Notes under the pieces: generated by a model | The model's database searches: none | What the model was told of the DNA's origin: nothing | Seen by the model: the letters and a program-made list of their open reading frames with translations, nothing else | Part shown: piece after piece, positions 51,301-55,956 of the stretch | Numbering within the stretch: the stretch's first letter is position 1 | How the letters are laid out: every line of letters starts with the position of its first letter | Program-made: the position numbers and the translations under genes | Origin: Nectonema munidae | Taxonomy: Eukaryota; Nematomorpha; Nectonematoida; Nectonematidae | Direction of reading: 5' to 3' | NCBI GenBank assembly: GCA_030549495.1 | Contig: JAUIRK010000770.1 | Location: 62,001 to 126,000, forward strand | Length of the DNA: 64,000 nucleotides

Positions 51301-51724
51301 CAAAATTTCAAGTTAGTATCCCATTTTTATATACAGGCACATTTTCAGGATTGAAAAACTAACTTTCCATGATTCTTTACAAAAGTTAAGATACTATAAC
51401 TATTTTTATGCGTTATGCTTTTGCTTAAGTTTGAAAAAGTTATTCCTAGAAATAACAAATAAAAGAAATAACAAATTTCTTGTTAAAAATAAAAATAAAT
51501 AAATTTCTTTACACTTGATAGATACGACAGAAATTAGGAAATGAAGTAAAGATTTGGCAAAAAAATGTTAATACCTTAAAATCCACAAAATTTTGTTCTT
51601 GATCACTTTGACAAGCACTGGGTCTGCAAGCGACGTGTTTTATGTTATTAGCATCGCCTAAGGAAGAATGAGTGGAATCTTGAGATTCATTTTGAGATTT
51701 ACTAAAGCTTGTACTTTGACTCAT
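9337..51724 (-). CDS. TMCC: TMCC-family transmembrane and coiled-coil protein (8 coding exons)
   Basis: Coding exons, 5' to 3': 51724-51575, 40688-40310, 31690-31459, 10229-10076, 9979-9914, 9854-9699, 9631-9459, 9397-9337. All junctions are GT/AG, all phases match, and the total is 1371 nt (456 residues plus stop; vertebrate paralogues run about 480-700). Residues 1-160 are Ser/Gln/Asn-rich. About 160-250 is a coiled coil matching the family: IKIQEKTRDDNLTEYLRVSG, then IFEKKNARCGEIIANYQKKI. A second coiled coil at 275-392 includes RCEQLDEQVADLLELNQTEI and ERTRDLTDFIENLQTR. Two membrane helices follow near 408-434 and 438-452. TMCC proteins are ER membrane proteins; TMCC1 acts at ER-endosome contacts. 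The first three introns are 10.9, 8.6 and 21.2 kb, the last four 59-96 bp. Extra internal exons inside the 21-kb intron are not excluded. Which of TMCC1-3 it equals cannot be said. Confidence 0.88.
10864..11001 (-). mobile_element. TTAA miniature inverted-repeat element, copy 2
   Basis: Bounded by TTAA at 10864-10867 and 10998-11001, with inverted ends TTAACCCATTAAGTCC and GTACTTAATGGGTTAA. It carries the same inner sequence as copies 1 and 3 in the opposite orientation, with the TCGTCTGC repeats. Near-identical to copy 4 at 34754. It lies in TMCC intron 3. Confidence 0.85.
11405..11462 (-). repeat. tRNA-derived SINE-like head
   Basis: Reverse strand shows an A-box-like AGAGCTGGTTAGG (about 11448-11460) and a B-box-like GAGTTCGAAACC (about 11407-11418) at tRNA-like spacing. 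Flanks do not form a full cloverleaf, so it is read as a SINE head. Confidence 0.45.
11989..12369 (+). pseudogene. piggyBac-like transposase, N-terminal part
   Basis: An open frame of 126 residues matches the front of piggyBac transposases: NITPTFHSSSKAFELFFKDI, then FHYFFCILFVSGYVKCRKR, then YWESSLDTNNQDIMQSMSRN, in the usual order. The catalytic DDD region is not found after it, so this is a truncated copy. Sequence to about 12960 yields only unassigned pieces. Located in TMCC intron 3, on the opposite strand to the gene. Confidence 0.75.
13088..13199. repeat. perfect 56-bp tandem duplication
   Basis: The 56-bp unit beginning CACATCATAAATCTTGATTA occurs twice back to back (13088-13143 and 13144-13199) with no differences seen. 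Perfect identity implies a recent duplication or an assembly artefact. Confidence 0.9.
13400..14360 (+). pseudogene. relic of a high-copy transposon-like ORF family
   Basis: Broken coding pieces: HRARWMAK-like near 13680-13715 in one frame, and NDATERGIALIMG followed by EREEQKQYL near 14250-14325. From memory, motifs of this kind (RARWMAK, and a C-terminal ND.AERG...NEEQ.Q.LL) mark an abundant hypothetical-protein family that is multi-copy in many invertebrate genomes and looks transposon-derived. Many stops and frame changes. A TTAA miniature element (13742-13879) is inserted in it. Function and exact transposon class are unknown to me. Confidence 0.45.
13742..13879 (+). mobile_element. TTAA miniature inverted-repeat element, copy 3
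   Basis: Bounded by TTAA at 13742-13745 and 13876-13879, 138 bp, with the same orientation and inner GCAGACGA repeats as copy 1. It interrupts the ORF-family relic at 13400-14360, so it arrived later than that element. Confidence 0.85.
14721..14885. repeat. clustered CA-rich microsatellites
   Basis: Three short runs of the (CA)n type, interrupted by CACGCA, lie at about 14722-14738, 14824-14836 and 14870-14885. Confidence 0.8.
15091..15273 (+). repeat. 5' LTR of gypsy element
   Basis: 183 bp, TG...CA ends. It contains a TATA-like run TGTATATATATAAGC near 15150-15164 and an AATAAA at about 15254-15259. An 11-base segment AAACTAATGTT (15202-15212) is exactly complementary to AACATTAGTTT (15278-15288) just past the LTR, where the primer-binding site should be. 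Confidence 0.88.
15351..16310 (+). pseudogene. gypsy gag/protease-like region (fossil)
   Basis: Open for 319 residues. A capsid-like helical region of the retrotransposon gag type occupies the first half. Two CCHC-type zinc knuckles follow (CYFCGNKRHARAYCPA and CNKCNKLGHFAKVC, residues about 200-233). An aspartic protease core ALLDTGSTENFIS lies near residues 265-277. Part of the broken element at 15091-17681. The true start codon probably lies earlier, near the in-frame-looking ATG at 15309, but this was not settled. Confidence 0.8.
16321..17340 (+). pseudogene. gypsy pol region with integrase (fossil)
   Basis: 339 residues. A short stretch typical of the end of gypsy RNase H (IIYREGKSNFVADTLSRA) precedes an integrase zinc-binding part (LHSDLGHPGITRMTHYI then CSVCTRLK). 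The integrase core follows with the expected acidic blocks (LNLDFKGPLP; LPEIIHTDNAQAFK; YNPTGNGQVERYN). Part of the same broken element. Confidence 0.85.
17507..17681 (+). repeat. 3' LTR of gypsy element
   Basis: 175 bp, the direct repeat of 15091-15273, beginning right after the purine-rich tract and ending at the target duplication ATACT. Confidence 0.88.
18138..18275 (+). pseudogene. hAT transposase C-terminal fragment
   Basis: The translation YQAALTIGISTASCERSFS followed by KSRRLNV matches the hAT dimerisation domain, whose signature is an S/T-x-x-CERSFS block followed by a basic LR..(M)...RL segment. No other hAT domain is recognised upstream. A 12-base C run at 18462-18473 lies just downstream. 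Fragment only. Confidence 0.65.
19592..19670 (+). repeat. tRNA-derived SINE-like head
   Basis: A-box-like GTGAGTAAAGTTGG (about 19598-19611) and a canonical B-box GGGTTCGATCC (about 19643-19653) at tRNA spacing. The sequence starts GGGGGCGTGAG, as in tRNA-derived SINEs. No downstream acceptor-stem partner is clear, so a working tRNA is unlikely. Confidence 0.5.
19752..20960 (+). pseudogene. piggyBac-like transposase relic
   Basis: Pieces in piggyBac order. First FYLCQMSKKVNVLGK-like and SRNRFSEILKYI-like segments (19755-19870) in shifting frames. Then an open stretch 19947-20135 with PVFKRFDIDENMVPYYRGYG (the DE.M...Y.G block) and NKPIRFGYKVFCLN. Then GKSGAQMIYSKKFGVSAGVV near 20140-20210, a WKDNAIVNVASN block near 20421-20455, and C-terminal pieces to 20960 including a Cys-containing tail. 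Many stops and frame changes. Lies in TMCC intron 3. Confidence 0.72.
21731..21792 (+). repeat. tRNA-derived SINE-like head
   Basis: A-box-like TGCAGCGGTGGAGATGG at about 21737-21753 and a B-box-like AAGTTCGATTT at about 21781-21791. Spacing fits an internal RNA polymerase III promoter. Weak. Confidence 0.35.
21800..23300. other. repeat-rich TMCC intron 3 segment, nothing identified
   Basis: No domain, RNA gene or paired inverted repeat recognised. Open frames are short and compositionally biased. Confidence 0.4.
23310..23850. mobile_element. hAT-like non-autonomous element(s)
   Basis: Left part has CAGCGTTTTTCAAAC followed by GCAACCC. An inner start, AAGTTCTCAACCTTTTTTA with a CCATGGGTCCC block, lies near 23500-23525. 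The right part has TATGGACCCCTG and ends GCCGGTTGAAAAGCCCAG near 23832-23849. These are the ...TTCNCAACC / GGTTGNGAA... ends of the hAT miniature elements found elsewhere here. The two left starts suggest one element inside or beside another. Target duplication not resolved. Confidence 0.4.
24148..26490 (+). pseudogene. piggyBac-like transposase relic, nearly full set of domains
   Basis: N-terminal piece 24148-24400 with APDGTIFQWEPLSSTYGRPF, typical of the acidic piggyBac N-terminus. About 0.9 kb of unrelated sequence follows (24481-25330). Then LRYVLIRFDVRRERN-like and LSPIRILHDHF pieces, and YFTPHGYVTIDEQLIKFRGK running into the open stretch 25588-25917 with KPGHYGIKCYHC and the third-Asp block SGIFTDRFFTSHNL. 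Later pieces include YNKYKSGVDVSNRRLREF near 26030-26080. A Cys-rich C-terminal finger lies in the open frame 26246-26491 (KCSKCNKSVCKSHTIYLC). Several stops and frame changes, so inactive, but better kept than the other three piggyBac relics. Confidence 0.8.
26561..28163 (-). pseudogene. transposase-like ORF family, reverse strand relic
   Basis: Four reverse-strand open pieces follow one another: 28163-27819, 27618-27178, 27054-26827 and 26797-26561. The first has a Cys-rich region (SCSCNLMTAACNDPRVNCKN then CTKEHILCLCPLKSKVP). The second has FCIGVDGKVDDKTLTYGEKL and SEHHLTFTIEDGKTQGTHLT. This is followed, after a stop, by DNTATNTGWKNGLFVHLEKL and LHTIGCNLHQTEL. The last piece has LTLAIRLLAIYTREQL. 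From memory this order (Cys-rich start, IGVDGK..D, HLT, DNT..NTG..GL, SRWLTLAIRL) marks a high-copy hypothetical family in arthropods and other invertebrates. The D..TNTG block suggests an RNase H-fold transposase. A few breaks only. Mobile class uncertain. Confidence 0.6.
28664..29319 (-). mobile_element. hAT element, internally deleted, keeping transposase C-terminus
   Basis: Ends TAGTGTGTCCAC and GTGGACACCCTA form inverted repeats, flanked by near-matching 8-bp sequences GGTTTAGG and GTGTTAGG (6 of 8), as expected for hAT. GC-rich CCCCGGGGAA palindromes sit near both ends. On the reverse strand, about 29250-28860 encodes an acidic and Lys-rich stretch. It then gives the hAT dimerisation signature PTSVDAERVFSSMDYFST followed by IRNQLNDETLNALIFLR near 28960-28865. 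No zinc finger or catalytic core is present, so it is non-autonomous. Confidence 0.75.
29426..29461 (+). repeat. inverted copy of the hAT terminus
   Basis: TAAGGGTGTCCACCCCGGGATTCCTCGTCC is the reverse complement of the right end of the hAT element at 28664-29319, only about 107 bp away. It is a second, truncated element end facing the first. Confidence 0.7.
29571..31458. other. TMCC intron 3, 5' end, nothing firmly identified
   Basis: No coding domain recognised. A reverse-strand open frame at 30342-30025 begins with an ordered-looking segment (LSGLQCGPEASGWISLAELF) and then degenerates into K/I/N-rich sequence; it may be a piece of a transposon ORF. I cannot assign it. Confidence 0.35.
31789..32230. 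mobile_element. hAT-like miniature element (CAGGGGCGGAT ends)
   Basis: Starts CAGGGGCGGATCTAGAAATT and ends AAATCCGCCAGTG, inverted ends with G-rich runs just inside (AGGGGGGCGGGCGG; GGAGGGGGCG). Flanks share AACAT on both sides. The same end type (GGATCCGCCACTG) recurs at 50231-50244. No coding capacity; 442 bp. It lies in TMCC intron 2, about 100 bp from exon 3. Confidence 0.65.
32251..32312 (+). repeat. tRNA-derived SINE-like head
   Basis: A-box-like TAGCGATGGAAGC at 32251-32263 and B-box GTTTCGATTCC at about 32286-32296. It begins 20 bp after the miniature element ending at 32230. Confidence 0.45.
33146..33282 (+). mobile_element. TTAA miniature element, copy 5 (diverged subfamily)
   Basis: Bounded by TTAA (33146-33149, 33279-33282), with inverted ends TTAACCCTTTCGTGACCAG and CTGGTCACGAAAGGGTTAA. 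Length, TTAA target and the inner TCGTCTGATTTTTCTGG and GCCTGCTTTTTCAAA segments match the other copies. The outer arms differ (CTTTCGTGACC instead of ATTAAGTCCC). Confidence 0.8.
34754..34890 (-). mobile_element. TTAA miniature inverted-repeat element, copy 4
   Basis: Bounded by TTAA at 34754-34757 and 34887-34890. Near-identical to copy 2 (10864-11001) in the same orientation. It sits inside sequence that begins CAGGGGCGCACATT near 34581 and has CACGCCCCTCTAACCC on the right near 34893-34908, so it may itself interrupt a hAT-like element. Confidence 0.85.
35749..35790 (+). repeat. two 21-bp direct repeats
   Basis: Two adjacent units ATCTAGATAGAAACAATCAAT / ATCTAGATAGAAATAATCAA(T), one difference. 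They lie in a forward open stretch (about 35655-35815) and read YLDRNNQ twice. No TIR was seen here, so membership in the heptad-array group is doubtful. Confidence 0.6.
36104..36404. mobile_element. hAT-like miniature element
   Basis: Starts CAGGGATTGGCAAATTTTTT with TCGACCCC inside, and ends ATCGACCACTTTGCCGACCCCTG, so the ends are inverted repeats of about 16-20 bp. No coding capacity. The 8-bp flanks CTCTAGAA and CCTAGCAT share only the CTAG core, so the target duplication has decayed. Confidence 0.6.
36650..37040 (+). pseudogene. transposon-like ORF family relic, front part
   Basis: Decayed coding pieces: EPLKHHDDCYFCCMNVKR near 36695-36750, and GPKQFSEEEISKLIKDPGLS followed by NRLKGESL near 36908-37000. 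From memory these match the start of an abundant hypothetical family in spiders, aphids and other invertebrates (DCYFC motif, then a ...LNDLVRDLxL...GSRLKE segment). The matching back part lies at 39105-39490. Multiple breaks. TMCC intron 2. Confidence 0.5.
37560..38830. other. T/G-skewed insert inside the ORF-family relic
   Basis: The + strand is rich in T and G with few A, unlike its surroundings, and contains overlapping open frames on both strands (38136-38546 and 38233-38643). Neither matches a family I recognise. Its position between the two halves of the ORF-family relic suggests it was inserted. Ends were not resolved, so no family is assigned. Confidence 0.35.
39105..39490 (+). pseudogene. 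transposon-like ORF family relic, back part
   Basis: Pieces MSIQLHYDLKSEQISENLGD, then QGEKFHQEIKVMRERYQG, then DKHMMADYC lie in order at about 39250-39430. They end with a CSEKPHKGRSCKHSF-like tail near 39480. This is the C-terminal signature (ENLGD..EEQGERFHQDI..M..RYQGRWD..MLADYCW) of the same family as 36650-37040 and the reverse-strand copy at 48330-49210. Confidence 0.6.
40689..43570. other. TMCC intron 1, distal part, no gene identified
   Basis: No domain recognised. Short GC-richer patches near 42180-42240 and 42330-42410 (GGGGCGGTCC; GTGGGCGGGATT) stand out against the AT background and may be ends of a decayed DNA element. Confidence 0.4.
43573..44101. mobile_element. inverted-repeat element with long C/G homopolymers
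   Basis: Left end GGGGCCTGGACAAAATCCCA runs into a 17-base C run (43594-43610). The right end has G runs at 44027-44052 (26) and 44071-44084, then GGATTTTTGTCCTACACCCG. The GGACAAAATCCC / GGGATTTTTGTCC ends are inverted repeats. Similar GACAAAATCCC and ATGAGAAAGAGGAC motifs recur inside (43817-43870; 43625-43650). Likely a non-autonomous DNA element. Confidence 0.5.
44933..45605 (+). mobile_element. hAT element, internally deleted
   Basis: Starts CAGGGCAATCGCCCCGGGCG and ends CATTTGCCCTGGGGCGCCACG, which pair as imperfect inverted repeats (GGGCAA...GCGCC). It holds the C-terminal transposase piece at 45206-45430. Two further GC-rich copies of the end motif (GGGGGCAATTGCCCCCGCGCG) near 45013-45040 suggest rearrangement. 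Target duplication not resolved. Confidence 0.6.
45206..45430 (+). pseudogene. hAT transposase dimerisation domain (ZMYM-like type)
   Basis: 74-residue open frame with ETSIASCESSFSKLKLIKSY, then LRSTMGQARLQSLALISIEK, the C-terminal hAT dimerisation signature. The first Met (45206) is internal to the domain, so this is a fragment. CES replaces the usual CER at the core. No other transposase domain precedes it. Confidence 0.82.
46621..46779. mobile_element. small palindromic element (MITE)
   Basis: ATTTGATAAGCAAATAAAAT at the left and ATTATATTTGTTTATCAAAT at the right form about 30-bp imperfect inverted repeats around an 80-100 bp centre. No coding. Superfamily unknown. Confidence 0.6.
46800..48320. 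other. TMCC intron 1 segment, nothing identified
   Basis: AT-rich, no domain, RNA or paired repeat recognised. Confidence 0.4.
48330..49210 (-). pseudogene. transposon-like ORF family relic, reverse strand
   Basis: Reverse-strand pieces in shifting frames: VKNLYHAYIGMKLGNEDKSF near 49070-49010, LWNSRTDKQHNMQRDWPSRS near 48945-48890, then LTPGCDNVVHAHLNLQNILL and RPLHIKLGLFKNFLKALDKK near 48880-48760. Later pieces resemble FKSIVSNFLGN..., and the last an ENCEDMSEEQRE segment near 48470. This is the middle and C-terminal part of the family seen at 36650-39490, whose PPLHIKLG motif is diagnostic. Several breaks. Confidence 0.62.
49652..49875. mobile_element. palindromic element built of 21-bp heptad-encoding arms
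   Basis: Outer ends TATACCATTTTTACT and GTAAACATGGTATA are inverted repeats ending in TA. Each arm is a 21-bp tandem array: three units on the left (49664-49733) and four on the right (49779-49862). Read outward, the left arm (reverse strand) gives KKDKLEL-KKDNLEL-KNDKL and the right arm gives LEFKKDI-LELKKDN-LQFRKEY-LELKKYQ, then VNMVYIY. About 224 bp, with only about 45 bp between arms. TA flanks suggest a Tc1/IS630-type target (inference). Confidence 0.75.
50170..50244. mobile_element. hAT-like element end with 19-base C run
   Basis: C run 50200-50218 followed by AATTTCTGGATCCGCCACTG. This is the same terminus as the element at 31789-32230. Partner end not found; fragment. Confidence 0.55.
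50650..50955. mobile_element. hAT miniature element
   Basis: CAGTGGTTCCCAAACTTTTT at the start and AGTTTGGGAAACACTG at the end form inverted repeats. Flanks TTTTAGCG and TTTTAGAG match at 7 of 8 positions, an 8-bp hAT target duplication. TTACCCC blocks lie just inside both ends. No coding; 306 bp. Confidence 0.8.
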
Positions 51725-52978
51725 GAGATAAATTTCTTTAAGAGTTAGGAACTTTTTCTGCTTAAATTAGAATTGAGAAAACAAAAAGTTGAGAGAGGCA
51801 TATGTATAATTTAAAGTGGCATAACTATACATATATAAATATGCATTGTTGAAAGTAGGTTATATATTGCTTGGTGAGTTATCAGCTGTAATATTATAAT
51901 CCATTATATACAATGAGTGCATTGAAAACTTCAATTAGTGATAATACACGTTTCCTGTATAGAGGGGATTGTGTCAATTCATTGTTAAGGGATTCTTCAA
52001 TCTCAAGCATATACACAAACACATGTATAGAGTAAAGTATAAGAATAATTATGATGAGAGGAAAAATTTATTTTTTGAGAAACTTATGTTAGTGGTGTGG
52101 CAAGACCAATGAAGACAACAAAAATCAAGCAATAAAAAAGTAAAAAAATCATACGTGGTTTTGCCAGACTGACTATCCTATTTACAAAATCGATAGAAAT
52201 CAAAAATCCAACTTCCAGTCAACATATTTAATAAATGAAATTTGATAGAACTTAAGAAACAATGCCACCAAAGTTATACTCATTTGAAATTTAGCGGTGG
52301 AAGCCTTATATATACACAATTATAATTTATTTATAGACAAGTACCGCAAGATTTTTTTATAAATTTTAAAAATAAATCATTTAAATCGTAGAGCGCTATC
52401 AATAGAGATTGTTATAGGCATATTTTATTTTATAAAAATTTGATAAAATTTGACATGATCTAATATTCAGTCCATACTTTTAATGTAAAGTTTTGTTCAA
52501 AAAACATACCAGTAAATAATACCGAGATATATAAATCTTGTTAAGTTTCTTTTAGGTATCTAGAGAATATCTTGCTACCCTTAAAGTTAAACTAATTGAC
52601 CACTAAAATTGACAAAGTGCTTTTCAGAAGTTTTTTAGAGTAGTTAGCACATTCCTTTATTTTAAATGCTCTTCTAAATTCAGTTCTCATATCAATTTTT
52701 TTGATTTAATAAAATATATTTTAAAAAATAAGTTTTTATCGATCAAATGAAATAAATTTGGGCATTAATATAGAATTATAAATATATATAAAAATTGAGT
52801 TATTTATCATTTCAAAAATGTATAATGATAGGAAAAAAACATTTCTATAAACATGTGATATGTGACTAATATTTAACTTCTGAAACCTATGAAATATTCC
52901 GAAAATTTACAGTATCATGAGATGAAAAACTTCCAGATGCAGGAAATGAAGGATGTAAAATTAAAAAGCTGACTATGA

Positions 52979-53515
52979 TATACCATTTTTACTCTAAGTT
53001 CGTCCTTTTTCATTTTAAGTTCGTCCTTTTTAAATTTGTATTTAAGCTGCAAAAGTTTTTTTCTTTAAAAAAATTTCAAAGTTATTTGGTATTAATATTG
53101 AAATTAAGAAGCTTTACACGTATAATTTAAATAAACACACGATTTTTTTCATAACTAAGCTTCGTCCAAGTGGGATTTTAGTTATTTTTTGAAAAGTTAT
53201 TTTAGCTTTTTCTTTTTGAGTATATCAAACAATTTCAAAAAAATTTTTATATTGTAACTCAAGCACACCTATGTTAGTGTTTTATTCTTTGTTAAAAAGT
53301 AGAACAAAAATGTTGTCCGGGGAATTTAAGTTCGAAACCGATTTTTCTTTACAAAATTTAGCTAACAAGGTCAATCTGTTTTAAAACAGACTTTTTGAGC
53401 TTAAATACAAATTGAAAAAGGAAAGGGACGAACTTAAATTGGAAAAGGACGAACTTAAATGGGAAAAGGACGAACCTAAAATGGAAAAAGACGAACTTAA
53501 AGTAAAAATGGTATA
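52979..53515. mobile_element. inverted-repeat element with 21-bp heptad-encoding arms
   Basis: Ends TATACCATTTTTACTC and AGTAAAAATGGTATA are near-perfect inverted repeats identical in their outer 12-13 bases to those of the element at 49652. The left arm has two and the right arm four 21-bp units (GACGAACTTAAATTGGAAAAG type). Outward reading gives KKDELKM-KKDELRV-KMVY on the left and LEKDELK-WEKDEPK-MEKDELK, then VKMVY on the right. The 360-bp interior carries a short open frame leading into the right arm. Confidence 0.78.
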
Positions 53516-53543
53516 TTTGATATCTAAATTTCGCATAAAATAG
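53310..53543 (+). pseudogene. short coiled-coil ORF in the heptad element
   Basis: From the ATG at 53310 the frame reads MLSGEFKFETDFSLQNLANK, then VNLF and a single in-frame stop (53382-53384). It resumes NRLFELKYKLKKERDELK through the right-arm heptads to VKMVYLISKFRIK and a stop at 53541. Apart from that one stop it would be 77 codons. The C-terminal half is a charged leucine-heptad helix encoded by the inverted-repeat arm itself. No family recognised. It may be the decayed end of a longer transposon protein. Confidence 0.45.
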
Positions 53544-54320
53544 ATTTTTCCATTGTTGCTTATATTGGGATTTTTCCTATTCCAACTGATCTGTGAATAA
53601 AAAGCCTTTTAAAAATGAGTTTTATCGTGAAAATATAGCAAATATGAAAACTTCGTTATGACATTCACTTATAAATTATTTAACATATTTTGTGAAATAC
53701 ATACATGTGAAAAAATAACGCTACATATGTTTGCCTTTTATGATAGTTATGAAAATTATTTAGGGAAAAATTTTTTGTGGAAGGAAAGGGGGCTGACATT
53801 TTTAAATTGTATTTTCTATAAAAAATTATCAAGGTATTCATTTTTGATATTTTATATGGAAATTTGTTCTAAATATGCACAAAGTCGTACTGAACGGACG
53901 GGGTTACTGTATCTAGATTGGAATTCTAGGACCGGAGTCGAATTCAACGAGTCATTTTGGATGCGTCAGGGTACCTAATACGAGTAACTCCTTCATAACT
54001 AAAGCACTGCTTGTATAACAAAATAAGTAAAGTTTACTTATTTTATGGCTTAAGCCAGAAAATGATGTATCAAAGTAGTTTTAGTAATAATACTTACCCC
54101 TAAGCTGTGGCATCAAATATATATTTTGCTTATAAAATCACGTTAACAGATTTTTAATTTTAAAATTTGCGCTTTTGCTAATTCCTCATGTGAATAAATT
54201 CTAGAAATGTACAAAAACTAGTTTATTTTTATTATAAAAAGGGTTAGAGGAAGAAACTCAACTTCTTTAGCATTATCTGAATCATCATTCATTGTGATGT
54301 CAACTTTTAGATATATCATC

Positions 54321-54642
54321 CAGGGCGAGGAAAAATTGACCCAAAAAATAGGAAAAAAATTGACTTTTACTCAGATAAAAAATACTTTATTGACTTTTTA
54401 AGGTTTCATTGAATTGAACAACTATGAACACTTTAGAGAAAGTATTGAAAATTATTTCAAAGAATCTATGATTTTGTAATACAACAACATATAATTAAAG
54501 ACATTTTCTGATTTAAAATTCTATCATTTTCTAGCAGTTTTCTCAGTTTAAAAAAAGATCTTTCTACTTCTAAAGTTAAAACTTGACAATTTTGTAATTT
54601 AGGATAAGTACTGCGAGAGATTTGAGATTTTTACTCGCCCTG
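54321..54642 (-). mobile_element. hAT element, internally deleted, keeping transposase C-terminus
   Basis: Ends CAGGGCGAGGAAAAATTGAC and TTTTTACTCGCCCTG form inverted repeats. Flanks ATATCATC and AATTCATC match at 6 of 8. Reverse-strand sequence near 54590-54480 reads VLTLEVERSFFKLRKLLEND, then RILNQKMSL, the hAT dimerisation signature. 322 bp, no other domain. A 13-base C run lies just outside (54685-54697). Confidence 0.7.
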
Positions 54643-55907
54643 AATTCATCACTTAACAAAATCGACTTATGTCAACTTTGGATACCCCCCCCCCCCCGCC
54701 AGTTTTAGTTGACGTCAATTGTGAAAAACCCTATTTAACTTAGAATATATTTATTACTATAATCAAGTCTTGTTTTTAAAATTAAATTTAAGAAATATAG
54801 TTTTATATTTAATTACATAAAACTATTTTCTCATATAACAAGCAAATTTTTATTATTTTAAAGTCTGTTTAACTTACTTCAAATGATTATATCATCACCA
54901 ACAGAAGAAAACGAGGAACGTGTATATTTAAAAAAATGATTTACCCAACATCAAATTTTCTGCCATGATGGAGTGGTTTATGAAGAAATTTGCATATTTT
55001 AGGATTAAAAATTACATTTCACTCTAAAATAAATGAATATGGTAGATTATGTTTTTAATTGAAAAAATATATCCTTAGTTACAAATTTTAAATCAAAAGA
55101 TATTTCGAATTTGCATTTAGCCAATACCTAAAAAAAGAAATTGAATGTATGTATGAGTAGTTGTATACGTGTGTCTGTGTGTATGATGGGCTCCGGCACT
55201 TTGGGGCAAGAGGACCCACTTGCCCCCCCCCCGGAAATGTAAAGATTTCGGGAAAAATATTATACAAAAATGGCTTTTATTAATAATTGATATTATTTTT
55301 CATACTTCACTGAAATTGTATTTTCTGAATTTTGTTGCTATTTATAGGTATGTGAGGAATGATTAATTGGGCGCTTTTTAATTATATGAGATTATATTGA
55401 TTACTTTATATTACATTTCCATTTTTCTTTTAACACAACAAAATGCTTCACTGTTTTTCTTTTGACATTGTTGTTCTTCACGCATAGTTTTTCCTTTTCT
55501 TTTTCATTTAATTCTTTTTGCGCTTCAATATCATATGATTATTTTAAGATGGTAACTTCTTATTTTTGCTCAAGGAAATTTGTATTATTTTAATCGCTTA
55601 AGGTTTTTTTTCTTAATTTTTAGAATAAAATATTTGTCACCTTTCATCGACAAAGAATTCCATAATGGATATACGAAACTTTTTTAATTCTCAAAGGCAG
55701 AAGATGGGAGTGATTGCGGTAGAAATAAAAAAAAACCACCTTTGAATGCCCTGTAAGTGAAATTCAGAGCACACGCGCAAGTGAAATTCAGAGCACAAAA
55801 ACATGTTCATCCTCCTCCTCCAATGAGCTTGGTTTTGGAAATTATCTCCACTCCAAATCAAAAAGGGGAGATTTAAAACTTCTTCTTCTTACTTATTTAT
55901 ATAAACC

Positions 55908-55956
55908 AAAAAAAAAAAAAAAAAAAAAAAAAAAATAAAAAAAAAAAAAAAAAAAA
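55908..55956. repeat. long A homopolymer
   Basis: About 48 A residues with one interrupting T, inside the 6-kb hAT element. Length is likely unreliable in the assembly. Confidence 0.9.

Noticed and set aside
10230-51574. Reading this stretch as a gene desert between genes
   Set aside because: The TMCC exons at 51575, 40310 and 31459 join in phase with those at 10229-9337, so it is intronic.
49652-53515. CRISPR-like arrays from the 21-bp repeats
   Set aside because: Units are contiguous without spacers, lie in inverted arms, and the setting is a eukaryotic intron and upstream region.
53658-53978. 106-codon ORF as a gene
   Set aside because: No domain, biased composition, no splice or neighbour support.
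55908-55956. LINE or retrogene poly(A) tail
   Set aside because: No coding or target duplication was associated with it; it lies inside a hAT element and may be a simple homopolymer.
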